The notes under the pieces were generated by a model. That model made no database searches and was not told the origin of the DNA. It was given only the letters and a program-made list of their open reading frames with translations. DNA of 64,000 nt from contig CAMBRF010000005.1 in assembly GCA_945870225.1 (NCBI GenBank), forward strand, positions 1 through 64,000, given 5' to 3'. The translations under genes and the position numbers were made by a program. Positions 8,908-16,166 of the stretch are shown here, one piece after another (positions within the stretch are counted from its first letter, which is position 1; each line of letters opens with the position of its first letter). The DNA is from PVC group bacterium. Its GTDB lineage: Bacteria; Verrucomicrobiota; Kiritimatiellia; CAIKKV01; CAITUY01.

Positions 8908-10377
8908 CTATCCTTCAACCGCCCAGAGTTCATTCATGGTCTTCAACGTCGCCTCCACCAACTGAGCCCCGCCTTCGGCTCCCACCAAATTGCAATACAG
9001 GCAGGCGCTGTAGCTTTCGCCCTCCTGCGCCTTCTGCGTCGGCAGATAGGAGCCTTCACCTCCGCCTGCAAGCTGAACCAGAAAGGTCTGGATGGCAGGA
9101 CTTCGGGCGGTGATCCGGATGCCGTAATCCAAAAACAATTCAAAGGGATGGGTGGCAAAGACCACATCCCCCAAGCGAATGACATGAAGTTCCACGGGTA
9201 AGGCAGGTTTCGTCTTCTGCTCTTCATACCGCGCAAGGATCTGCCGGACGCGAACGGTCCGGGAAAAGAGAACATCCCCCCACTGGTCAAAGGGGAAAGA
9301 CCTCTCCCCTACAGGACCCCGGGGCATCGCCTCAAGCTCGGCCAGGCCGGCCTGGGCCGTCCTATACTCCTCGTCGGTAATCATCCGGCGGGGAAGCGAC
9401 ACCATCCGGACGGAGTGCTTCAGAATAATCTCCCGGTGAACGTCCTTCTGAACCCACGCGTAGATCTCGTCAAACGCGGCCGCCAGGCGATACGCCAGGT
9501 CCTGTCTCAGGGTCCGGTTCTTGAGCTTCAGCATCCTTTGTTCAGCCTTCTTGTCAAATTGGCAATGCGGCGAAAGATCGCCTGCGGGGGAACATTGCGG
9601 CAGCAGATAAAGGCTGTCGCCGTGCCGTTTCTTCAACTCCAGCCGCACCTCGTGCCAGAAGTCAGCGGAAATGACCTCCAGCTGCTCCGTCACCTGTGAG
9701 GGACAGGCTTGGTTGACCACAGCGCCCGTCAATCGGTTCTGTTCGTCAAACGTGAACAGAATGTTGACGCGATGGTCTTCCGAACCTTCAAGATGAACAA
9801 ACTTCGGATCCGTGGTATCCCCATACATCCGGGCATTCTTTTCCGTCTTGAATCCAGGCCGCGCTTCTCCATTCGGACGCTTCGACAAATCGTCGGAATA
9901 GACCGCGCGGCGGTTGTGACTAAGGACCGCATAACCGCTTCCCCAACTCACCGCGCCAGGCTTGCGCGCCTGCCAACTCGCCACGGCGGCCTCAGCCACG
10001 CGATCGGACAGGAATTCCCCATATTCAGCCGGGGTCATCACACCCGGCGGTGTGGGCGGATACCAGAAGCCGGTGGGATCTGGAGCCGTATGGGTGTGGG
10101 TCACATTCACGACCAACTTTTCAGGAGGAAATTCGGGGATCCACGCCTTCAGTTTCGCGCGGCATTTTTCAAGGACCGTCCCGGGCATCACCACCAGATC
10201 ACAGGACACCCAGATGAATTCATCATCCTCTGAGCTGACGCTCAACGCCGTGGCGGTTACCGGATCCTGCACCCCTTTTGAAATCCGCATGTGAAACTGA
10301 CCGGCCAGGTTTACAGGCCGATCCGGCGTAATGTCACATGATGCCCAGCCAATCTGCAACGTCTTCGGTTTATTCAT
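8908..10377 (-). CDS. Neutral/alkaline ceramidase-like hydrolase
   Basis: 489 residues matching the neutral/alkaline non-lysosomal ceramidase N-terminal domain as it occurs in PVC bacteria. The start region is IGWASCDITPDRPVNLAGQ, followed by FIWVSCDLV and the metal-binding VNVTHTHTAPDPTG (about 92-105). Classical ceramidases are secreted and have an N-terminal signal peptide; this protein begins directly with the domain, so it is probably cytoplasmic. Family knowledge gives a zinc amidohydrolase, but these bacterial relatives sit in sugar clusters and may act on another amide or ester. A related protein is encoded at 48346-49689. It lies between the rhamnogalacturonan-lyase-like gene and the GH5-like gene, and its upstream region holds a conserved element shared with 32249-32313. 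Confidence 0.82.
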   Translation of the reverse strand: MNKPKTLQIGWASCDITPDRPVNLAGQFHMRISKGVQDPVTATALSVSSEDDEFIWVSCDLVVMPGTVLEKCRAKLKAWIPEFPPEKLVVNVTHTHTAPDPTGFWYPPTPPGVMTPAEYGEFLSDRVAEAAVASWQARKPGAVSWGSGYAVLSHNRRAVYSDDLSKRPNGEARPGFKTEKNARMYGDTTDPKFVHLEGSEDHRVNILFTFDEQNRLTGAVVNQACPSQVTEQLEVISADFWHEVRLELKKRHGDSLYLLPQCSPAGDLSPHCQFDKKAEQRMLKLKNRTLRQDLAYRLAAAFDEIYAWVQKDVHREIILKHSVRMVSLPRRMITDEEYRTAQAGLAELEAMPRGPVGERSFPFDQWGDVLFSRTVRVRQILARYEEQKTKPALPVELHVIRLGDVVFATHPFELFLDYGIRITARSPAIQTFLVQLAGGGEGSYLPTQKAQEGESYSACLYCNLVGAEGGAQLVEATLKTMNELWAVEG

Positions 10378-10391
10378 CCGTGTATCCCAGG

Positions 10392-10412
10392 ATTCTGGAT
10401 TCTTGTTTCTGA
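10392..10412 (+). repeat. Heptamer mini-array
   Basis: Three 7-nt units ATTCTGG, ATTCTTG and TTTCTGA in tandem, only 14 nt upstream of the ceramidase-like start codon. The units resemble those at 8811-8906. Confidence 0.5.
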
Positions 10413-10424
10413 GTTATGGCTCAC

Positions 10425-10488
10425 ACGCTAGACCTCCACCCTCACGAAATCTTCTCGTTTGCAGGTGAATAGTTCTCGTTTATTAAGG
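10425..10488 (-). promoter_or_regulatory. Conserved upstream element, copy A
   Basis: This block aligns over its full length (one gap, roughly three quarters identical by hand alignment) with 32249-32313. In the direction of the downstream minus-strand genes both copies run CCTTAA, then AAACGRGA, GAATA read on the other strand, AAACGAGAAG, and end in GTCTAGCGT. Copy A ends 47 nt before the ceramidase-like start. It may be a promoter plus operator used by both genes. Confidence 0.5.
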
Positions 10489-10541
10489 CGGGGAAGGCGC
10501 GGCTCAAAATAAATCGCAAGGATTCAGGCGTCCAAACGGTG

Positions 10542-12929
10542 TCAGGCTGAAGGCGCCGGAACGTGTGCCAAACCATAGGGCAGAAACTGCATCGGATCCC
10601 CGAGCGTATGGCACATCATCTTGTTCCGCCGCGCCAGGTCGGGGACCATTTGATGACGGGGGACATCCAGGATTCCATCTCCTCCCACGGAAACGAACGG
10701 CACCGGAGTCTCCTTATCCAAGGCCGCCCGGATCGCCGCGACGAAGCGCGGATCCTGCGTAGCCCGGTAGGCATGAGCCAGGAACAGAATCATGTCCCGC
10801 CCAGCCCGACCGATCCGGATCCGGTACTCAACATACCGGACAATGGCGGCGGTAAGTTCCTGATGATCCGTCATTTCCGCCAGATCCACGAGCACATGCT
10901 GCCCACCGAAGGTATCCATGAAAAAGTGATTTCCCATGACGTGATCGCCTTCAGGATGTCCGTCACCGGTCGCCAGGTTCGCGTGCAGATTTTGGATAAA
11001 CTGGCCATCAGCCCGGACGGCACAGGCATAGGCGTCGCCCAGGCGCCGCACCACCTCCCCGTCGGCCGGATTGCCGCTCATTTCCCACTTGGTCAGGATC
11101 CCGGAAAGAGCCGCCGTCATGCTCGGCGCAATACTGGCTGTCCGCTCGTGAGACTGGTACACGGCAACCGTATTGCGAATCACCTCCGCTGTCCAGGGAT
11201 CCGCCGTCACGTAGTAGTGGAGGCGCCGGACCAGAGGCATGGAAATGCGCCATTCCTTGTCGGGACACCCCCAATGATTGACGTTATGCCTCGTTCCCAC
11301 ACCCCGCAACTCGCCGCGGTGGTAAGTATCCACATCACGGTTGTGCCGCGACATCTCGATGGCGGCCTCCAGCCAGTCGGTCCGCGCCCCACGCAGGGCG
11401 CTCAACCATAACCCATGATCCGGCAGTCCTTCCGTATTAAGCCAGGCATAGCCGCCATCGTCAAAACCCCAGCGATCCTCCGCACTGCGGAAATCCATCT
11501 GGACATCGCCGAAATCCATCAACCCGTACCAACCCCGCACCTCGCGTTCCGCGACGATGAAGTCGGCAATGTCCGCGAGGAGCTTTTCCACCCTCTGATC
11601 AACCGGCGGATCGGATGGCACCAACCGGCCGACAACCCGGCTTCCGGCAAACTGGGCCGGCACCACCACCGGCCGGCAGGGATGGATGAAGGACAACCCG
11701 CGCTCGGCGACATCCTTTTCATCCGGCTCATGGAAGCGGAGCATGAGTTCATGCGCCTTGGCGATCCCGCGCGCGCCGTGGGTCTCGGCCGCGAAGGGGC
11801 CGCGTTTACCTGCCTCATAGACGACGCCTCCATACACCTGCGGCGAGTACCGCCTCAGGTCCAACGGGGCTGCACCCGACGGGATCAGGCCAAAGCCGAC
11901 CGTCCCCTGATCACAGTCAATCTCCAGCGCGTGAGGATACTCCTGCCAGAAATAGCGCATGGCCGCGGTCACCGCGCATTTTCCATCCGTAACATGACAC
12001 CAGCCCTGGGCCCGACGCCCCTCGACCGCCTTGACCCAGGAGGTTTCCTGCGCAAACGTCCGTTTGTCGGTGCGATAGAAACTCGAGCCCGATTGGAGCA
12101 GGCGCGCCAGCGGCCAGCGCGGGCCGTCTCCCGCCTCCGGTGAGGCCCCTTTGACCCTTTGGATCACGTCCCGGGTCCCCGGGCCGCGCTCGTCGGAAAA
12201 GATATACGCACACTCGTCGGCCGCGAGGGGCAGATGGGCCGTCAGGGTCAGCGACTCAACAAGGTCCCGATTTGGGAGCCCAAGGTAGATCCATACCGGT
12301 TCCAACCGGATCTCAGGCACCTCGCGAAAGATTTCGATAAATAGAATCAATTCGGCAACGCACAGACCTTGCGCCTCCTCAAATTGACACGGGAGCCTGA
12401 CCACAACCCGGTTCGCCGTGCGCACGGTCACTTCCGGATTCTCAGCCTTCACCCGCAGGTCGTAACGGCGCCGGTTCGCGCCATCCGGATCGACATAGGT
12501 CATGACGGCCGAGAGGCCGGGGTCGCGGGTGAGCCACGCTTCGCTCCCCGGGCGTTTCACGCGCAACAGCCGATGCGCTTCACAACCGATATCCACGTCC
12601 AGCGCCCCCCCCCGGATCCGGACCTCGCCATCCAGGCATTGAACCGTCAACGCCTCTTGCGGACTCGCTGCCGCCGGAATCAGGTCGAACGTATTTCGTT
12701 GTCCGCCGGCCAGGTCGGCCAGACCGCAGAGATGGAGCCACTTGACACTCCCGTCCGGCCAATACGCCGCAGGAGTGCCCTCAATTGGAAACTTCTGACC
12801 GGTCGTGCCGGCAAGAGCAAACCAGCCGCCTTTGGCCAGCGCGCCGCGGGCGACGGGAATCCCGCCCAGAATCAGGTCGCGCTGCCTGAAAAAACCAATA
12901 CGTTCATCGAGATGGAGGCGGGTATTCAT
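10542..12929 (-). CDS. Exo-rhamnogalacturonan-lyase-like (PcRGLX/YetA-type) protein
   Basis: 795 residues. The N-terminal beta domain has the signature of the PcRGLX/YetA family: GGIPVARGALAKGG (21-34), then AAYWPDGSVKWLHLCGLADL (54-73). The C-terminal half, with YHRGELRGVGTRHNVNHWG and GDGHPEGDHVMGNHFF, looks like an alpha/alpha barrel rich in possible catalytic His and Tyr residues. Family knowledge: a fungal member is an exo-acting rhamnogalacturonan lyase (PL26); the bacterial YetA is uncharacterised. The length fits the three-domain family. No signal peptide is present. It is in the minus-strand glycan block, downstream of the TIM-barrel and PHP genes. The lyase activity is inferred from fold similarity only, so the family call is moderately sure and the substrate open. 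Confidence 0.65.
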   Translation of the reverse strand: MNTRLHLDERIGFFRQRDLILGGIPVARGALAKGGWFALAGTTGQKFPIEGTPAAYWPDGSVKWLHLCGLADLAGGQRNTFDLIPAAASPQEALTVQCLDGEVRIRGGALDVDIGCEAHRLLRVKRPGSEAWLTRDPGLSAVMTYVDPDGANRRRYDLRVKAENPEVTVRTANRVVVRLPCQFEEAQGLCVAELILFIEIFREVPEIRLEPVWIYLGLPNRDLVESLTLTAHLPLAADECAYIFSDERGPGTRDVIQRVKGASPEAGDGPRWPLARLLQSGSSFYRTDKRTFAQETSWVKAVEGRRAQGWCHVTDGKCAVTAAMRYFWQEYPHALEIDCDQGTVGFGLIPSGAAPLDLRRYSPQVYGGVVYEAGKRGPFAAETHGARGIAKAHELMLRFHEPDEKDVAERGLSFIHPCRPVVVPAQFAGSRVVGRLVPSDPPVDQRVEKLLADIADFIVAEREVRGWYGLMDFGDVQMDFRSAEDRWGFDDGGYAWLNTEGLPDHGLWLSALRGARTDWLEAAIEMSRHNRDVDTYHRGELRGVGTRHNVNHWGCPDKEWRISMPLVRRLHYYVTADPWTAEVIRNTVAVYQSHERTASIAPSMTAALSGILTKWEMSGNPADGEVVRRLGDAYACAVRADGQFIQNLHANLATGDGHPEGDHVMGNHFFMDTFGGQHVLVDLAEMTDHQELTAAIVRYVEYRIRIGRAGRDMILFLAHAYRATQDPRFVAAIRAALDKETPVPFVSVGGDGILDVPRHQMVPDLARRNKMMCHTLGDPMQFLPYGLAHVPAPSA

Positions 12930-13047
12930 GCCGCCAAACCGTAAGGAGGGTTCCCCTGCCTGTCAATTCGCATTTAACCAATGGAACAGACGGTCATCAG
13001 GAATGGCGCCCCTTCTAAAATCCTTGTATTCCAGATGGGAGGTCCCC

Positions 13048-13824
13048 TTACAACGCGGCGATGAAGGCCAGGCCCTCGCACACCTCGGCTTCAGTACACT
13101 TCTGTTCCAGCAATTTTGGAACCGGCAGAGCCTTGATGGCCTTATGGAACTCCCTGGGTAGGTCTCCTTTTCCCGGAACCAGGTGCATATCCTTTTTCCC
13201 GGCATCGGTATAAACCATGGAATCGGACCAGTGGACGCGCCAGATCGCTTCCTTGTCGGCAAGAAATTCCCACAACGCGGCAACCCTTTCCGCAGGATCC
13301 AAAAGGACATGAACTTCAGTGACGGCGTGACTGGTGTCGAGGGTCAGCCTGATGTTCTCCCGCCCCGCATCCCGGTAAATACGGTGCCAATCCGCCCGCG
13401 AGTCACCCCAGTGTTTGACGGCCCCACCCCACTGCAGCATGGCGTTTTCAAGACACAACGTTCGTCGCTGCCTTGCCGCATGGCCGGCCAGTTCCTGCAG
13501 CGCGCCAATGAGGCGGTCATAGGATCCCACCCGGCTCCCGTCCTTTGATTCGAGGCCGCAGATGTGCATGACCAGACGATCCACGTCGTATTGGAGAGCC
13601 TCATCCATCGCCTCCTTGATCATCAGTAAGGACCGCTCTCGCAGGACGTCATCCAAAGCCGCCAGGTTGCAACTCCTGTAGGGCAGATGCACAGCCCGCA
13701 CATGGGGCGCATAGGACGACCACGTATCCATCCCCTCATAGCGGCCGATGTGGGCCTCAACACCCAGGTCGTGCTCAACGAGGAAGGGAATGCTGTGGAT
13801 GGGTCGCACCAGAAGATCTTTCAC
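13048..13824 (-). CDS. Sugar phosphate isomerase/epimerase-like TIM-barrel protein
   Basis: 258 residues of the xylose-isomerase-like/AP-endonuclease-2 TIM-barrel superfamily. Expected metal ligands are visible in order: VMHICG, LCLENAM (Glu), LTLDTSHA (Asp and His), RVHWSD (His) and LLEQKC (Glu). The frame stays open far upstream, but that part overlaps the PHP gene and looks like a shadow. The natural start is the GTG at 13824, which overlaps the PHP stop as GTGA and follows GGAGG, a typical coupled start. It probably interconverts or cleaves a sugar; relatives in oxidoreductase-rich loci take part in keto-sugar and inositol catabolism. It is the second gene of a tight PHP-isomerase pair. 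Confidence 0.85.
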   Translation of the reverse strand: MKDLLVRPIHSIPFLVEHDLGVEAHIGRYEGMDTWSSYAPHVRAVHLPYRSCNLAALDDVLRERSLLMIKEAMDEALQYDVDRLVMHICGLESKDGSRVGSYDRLIGALQELAGHAARQRRTLCLENAMLQWGGAVKHWGDSRADWHRIYRDAGRENIRLTLDTSHAVTEVHVLLDPAERVAALWEFLADKEAIWRVHWSDSMVYTDAGKKDMHLVPGKGDLPREFHKAIKALPVPKLLEQKCTEAEVCEGLAFIAAL

Positions 13825-14828
13825 GAAGCCTCCGAAATAAAGACAGGGTTGCTCATGAATACCGGCCTGTAGGTCCCGGCGGAGTACTTCCGCGTCTTCT
13901 CCCGACCGTGCCCGCGCAACCGGTAGTAGCTCGCAGGCGGAACGGAGAGCCTCCGGTCGAACCTTTCCGGGACCGGCGAAATCGTCTCCAGAACCCGCCC
14001 GTCGCCAATGATCTCGAAGTATTCGACTTCCTCCCGGCATTGGAATGAGACATGCAGACCGCCCTCATAGCGCACCTCGAGGCCGTGGATAAGATTGTCC
14101 ACTGTGCAGAAGTAGTTTCCGGTCCGGTAGGCGTCAAAGATGCCCTGGTAGGATTTCTCCTGAACCTTCACCTGATCCTGAACAAACTCGCCGGGATAGT
14201 AGTCCGTGTGGCCATCCGTGAAGTGCTTGTGGAAGTCGGAACCGAAACGCACCCACAGGCGATGGCCCCGCATTAGCAATTGATCCCATTCCGCGCCAAC
14301 CTCCCACGTTTGCGACGCCCTCCTCTCCCCCCGGTCGTAACAGGCCATGATCTTGAAGACGGGAGACCCGGCCAGCGCAACCAGGTCATCCAGCGGCACC
14401 GCCGGGCTGTCGGGGTGGTTGAAAATCATCAGTGCCTTCTCTTCTCCCCACGTACCCTCAATGTACCTCAACCCTTCCAGCGCCCGTTCCCTGCCGACCA
14501 CGCCTGCCCGGCGATCGAACCGGCGCACCAACTCGCGCTGCAACTCGAATTCCCCCTGGTCCGGTGTGGTCAGCACGATCGTATGGCGCGGAACGGGAAA
14601 CTCCCACTCACCGGTATGAAAAATGAAAAGGCCGGGATTCGCCTCGCGGGCCGCCAACACCGACGCATACTGGTCAACACCCCAGTTATCGGACAGGAGC
14701 GCGTGCCCGCTAATGGCCAGGAAATCACAATACGCCCGCGACCGCTCAACAACCTCAGCCACGGAGAGAAACCCGTCCGAGTCATGATTGGAATGGACAT
14801 GCAGGTCGCCTGTGAGCCAGAAACTCAT
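13821..14828 (-). CDS. PHP-domain metal-dependent hydrolase
   Basis: 335 residues with the PHP metal-binding start LTGDLHVHSNHDSDG (residues 5-19), then ISGHALLSDN, HTGEWEF, IFNHPDSP and GSDFHKHFTDGHTDYYPGE, which supply the His/Asp/Glu ligands of the PHP active site. The C-terminal ~90 residues form a beta-rich extension. PHP proteins are phosphoesterases or related hydrolases; the substrate is unknown. An upstream extension to 14909 is in frame, but the ATG at 14828 has AGAGGGGG before it and starts the domain directly. Its stop overlaps the start of the isomerase-like gene, and the region upstream is shared with the divergent DUF4434 gene. Confidence 0.85.
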   Translation of the reverse strand: MSFWLTGDLHVHSNHDSDGFLSVAEVVERSRAYCDFLAISGHALLSDNWGVDQYASVLAAREANPGLFIFHTGEWEFPVPRHTIVLTTPDQGEFELQRELVRRFDRRAGVVGRERALEGLRYIEGTWGEEKALMIFNHPDSPAVPLDDLVALAGSPVFKIMACYDRGERRASQTWEVGAEWDQLLMRGHRLWVRFGSDFHKHFTDGHTDYYPGEFVQDQVKVQEKSYQGIFDAYRTGNYFCTVDNLIHGLEVRYEGGLHVSFQCREEVEYFEIIGDGRVLETISPVPERFDRRLSVPPASYYRLRGHGREKTRKYSAGTYRPVFMSNPVFISEAS

Positions 14829-14864
14829 CGATACCGCCCCCTCTTTTGTGATGGCCTGCATCCT

Positions 14865-14952
14865 GTGGGATGCTACTGACCTGAAAAATAACCTGGAGAT
14901 ATTCCGCAAGGGAAATGGTATGAAATTGGCGCGGGGAAAAAAAGATATTCCG
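14865..14952. promoter_or_regulatory. Divergent intergenic region with repeated motifs
   Basis: Lies between the PHP gene (minus) and the DUF4434 gene (plus). It holds a 15-mer GTGGGATGCTACTGA (14865-14879), also present on the minus strand at 4386-4400, and two copies of AGATATTCCG (14897-14906 and 14943-14952) spaced 46 bp apart. The direct repeat could be a binding site for a regulator; there is no direct proof. Confidence 0.35.
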
Positions 14953-15022
14953 GCGTTGGCCAGGCACGGCGAATGAACGGGAAGCGACCCGGGGGCGAGC
15001 CCTGCAGTAAGGAAAGATCAGC

Positions 15023-16060
15023 ATGAACAGCAGTACAAGGCTTATCAGCGGAACGTTTCTCGGCATTGACCACTGGAGCGACAAGGAGGGATCGCGCTTC
15101 CAGGAGGATATCCGGAGAATGAGCGAGGAACACTGGCGACAGATGGTGCGCGATATGCATGCGATCGGCATTGACACCCTGGTCTTCCAGCAGTGCTCGT
15201 GCTCACGCGACGGCTGGGGCAAGGGGTGCGCATACTATTGCAGCACCCGTCGACCGCGCTTCGCCTGGATGAAGGGCGATCCGTTTGGCGCCGTGGTGGC
15301 AGAAGCTACCTCCCTCGGCATGACCGTCTTCTATGGTCTGGGGGACATGTACAGTCCCGACCCCTACCGCTACACGGAAATCGCCCTGCAGGACGCGCTG
15401 ATTACGGCGGAGGAGATTCTCGGTTTGTATGGCAACCTACCCTCCTTTGGCGGCTGGTACTGGACCAAGGAGTTTGCCCCCTCCTCCATATCCGGGCGTG
15501 ATTCACTGCGCAAAATTATCCCGGCACTGCGCGCGTTTCACAACTGCCCGATCATGCTGGCCCCCAATGCCGACCGGCCCATGTCGCCTACGCTGCTGGC
15601 CGATATCGATGTGGATATCGTGGCCTACCAGGACTCCGTCGGGCTCGGGGTCTACCCCGATGCCCTGGGGCGCTATGCCAGAGCGGACCGCTACCAGACA
15701 CTCCACCGCCTCCCCATTCTCTACAAGGGGCTCCGCTGGTCTCACGACGCCTGGCAACCGGAGGACCAGGTGAAGAGCTACTATCATTATTACCCCCGGG
15801 CACGCGGGCGCACGGCGATCTGGAATGACGTGGAAGTATGGGAGTTCGACCACCGCCTCGCGCTGCTGCCGGCGGAGTTCTCGCGCGTGGTCAGCCAACT
15901 TGAGCTCACGGCACCCTACGTGGAAAAGCAGATCATTTACCAGTACCCGGGGTTCATGTGCCACCCCGACCACCCGGTGAAGGTCGGCGGGGAACGGGCT
16001 GTCACGCTCTATGAGCAGTACGCCCTCTACCGCGAGCACCTGCTTAAAGGGCACGCGTGA
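15023..16060 (+). CDS. DUF4434-like TIM-barrel protein
   Basis: 345 residues. The start SGTFLGIDHWSDKE, then WRQMVRDMHAIGIDTLVFQQC, MTVFYGLGDMYSP, SFGGWYWTKEF (Glu at a clan-A-like acid/base position) and DIDVDIVAYQDSVGLG match the DUF4434 family, a glycosidase-like TIM barrel of unknown activity often found in glycan loci. No signal peptide is present. A good AAGGAAAG lies before the ATG. It is divergent from the PHP gene and convergent with the GH94-type gene; a perfect stem-loop lies in the gap after its stop. The domain call is fairly safe; any enzymatic role is inferred from the fold. Confidence 0.78.
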   Translation: MNSSTRLISGTFLGIDHWSDKEGSRFQEDIRRMSEEHWRQMVRDMHAIGIDTLVFQQCSCSRDGWGKGCAYYCSTRRPRFAWMKGDPFGAVVAEATSLGMTVFYGLGDMYSPDPYRYTEIALQDALITAEEILGLYGNLPSFGGWYWTKEFAPSSISGRDSLRKIIPALRAFHNCPIMLAPNADRPMSPTLLADIDVDIVAYQDSVGLGVYPDALGRYARADRYQTLHRLPILYKGLRWSHDAWQPEDQVKSYYHYYPRARGRTAIWNDVEVWEFDHRLALLPAEFSRVVSQLELTAPYVEKQIIYQYPGFMCHPDHPVKVGGERAVTLYEQYALYREHLLKGHA

Positions 16061-16123
16061 TCCACCCTACGGTAGCCTAGGGACAGGGCGGAGGGGTGAT
16101 GATGACACCACCGCGCAAGACCT

Positions 16124-16143
16124 CGCGCGCCAAAAGGCGCGCG
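16124..16143. terminator. Stem-loop between convergent genes
   Basis: CGCGCGCC-AAAA-GGCGCGCG is a perfect 8-bp, all-GC stem with a four-A loop in the 106-bp gap between the DUF4434 and GH94-type stops. There is no T-tract on either side, so it is not a canonical intrinsic terminator. Confidence 0.5.
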
Positions 16144-16166
16144 CCATGCTTACCGTTGCCGCTCGG

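Noticed and set aside
12963-13310. Minus-strand 115-codon frame overlapping the isomerase gene
   Set aside because: Shadow in another frame, no start signal or domain.
13825-14040. N-terminal extension of the TIM-barrel isomerase
   Set aside because: It overlaps the PHP coding sequence and lacks family motifs; the coupled GTG at 13824 is a better start.
16124-16143. Canonical intrinsic terminator
   Set aside because: The stem is perfect, but there is no T-tract on either strand; kept only as a stem-loop of uncertain role.
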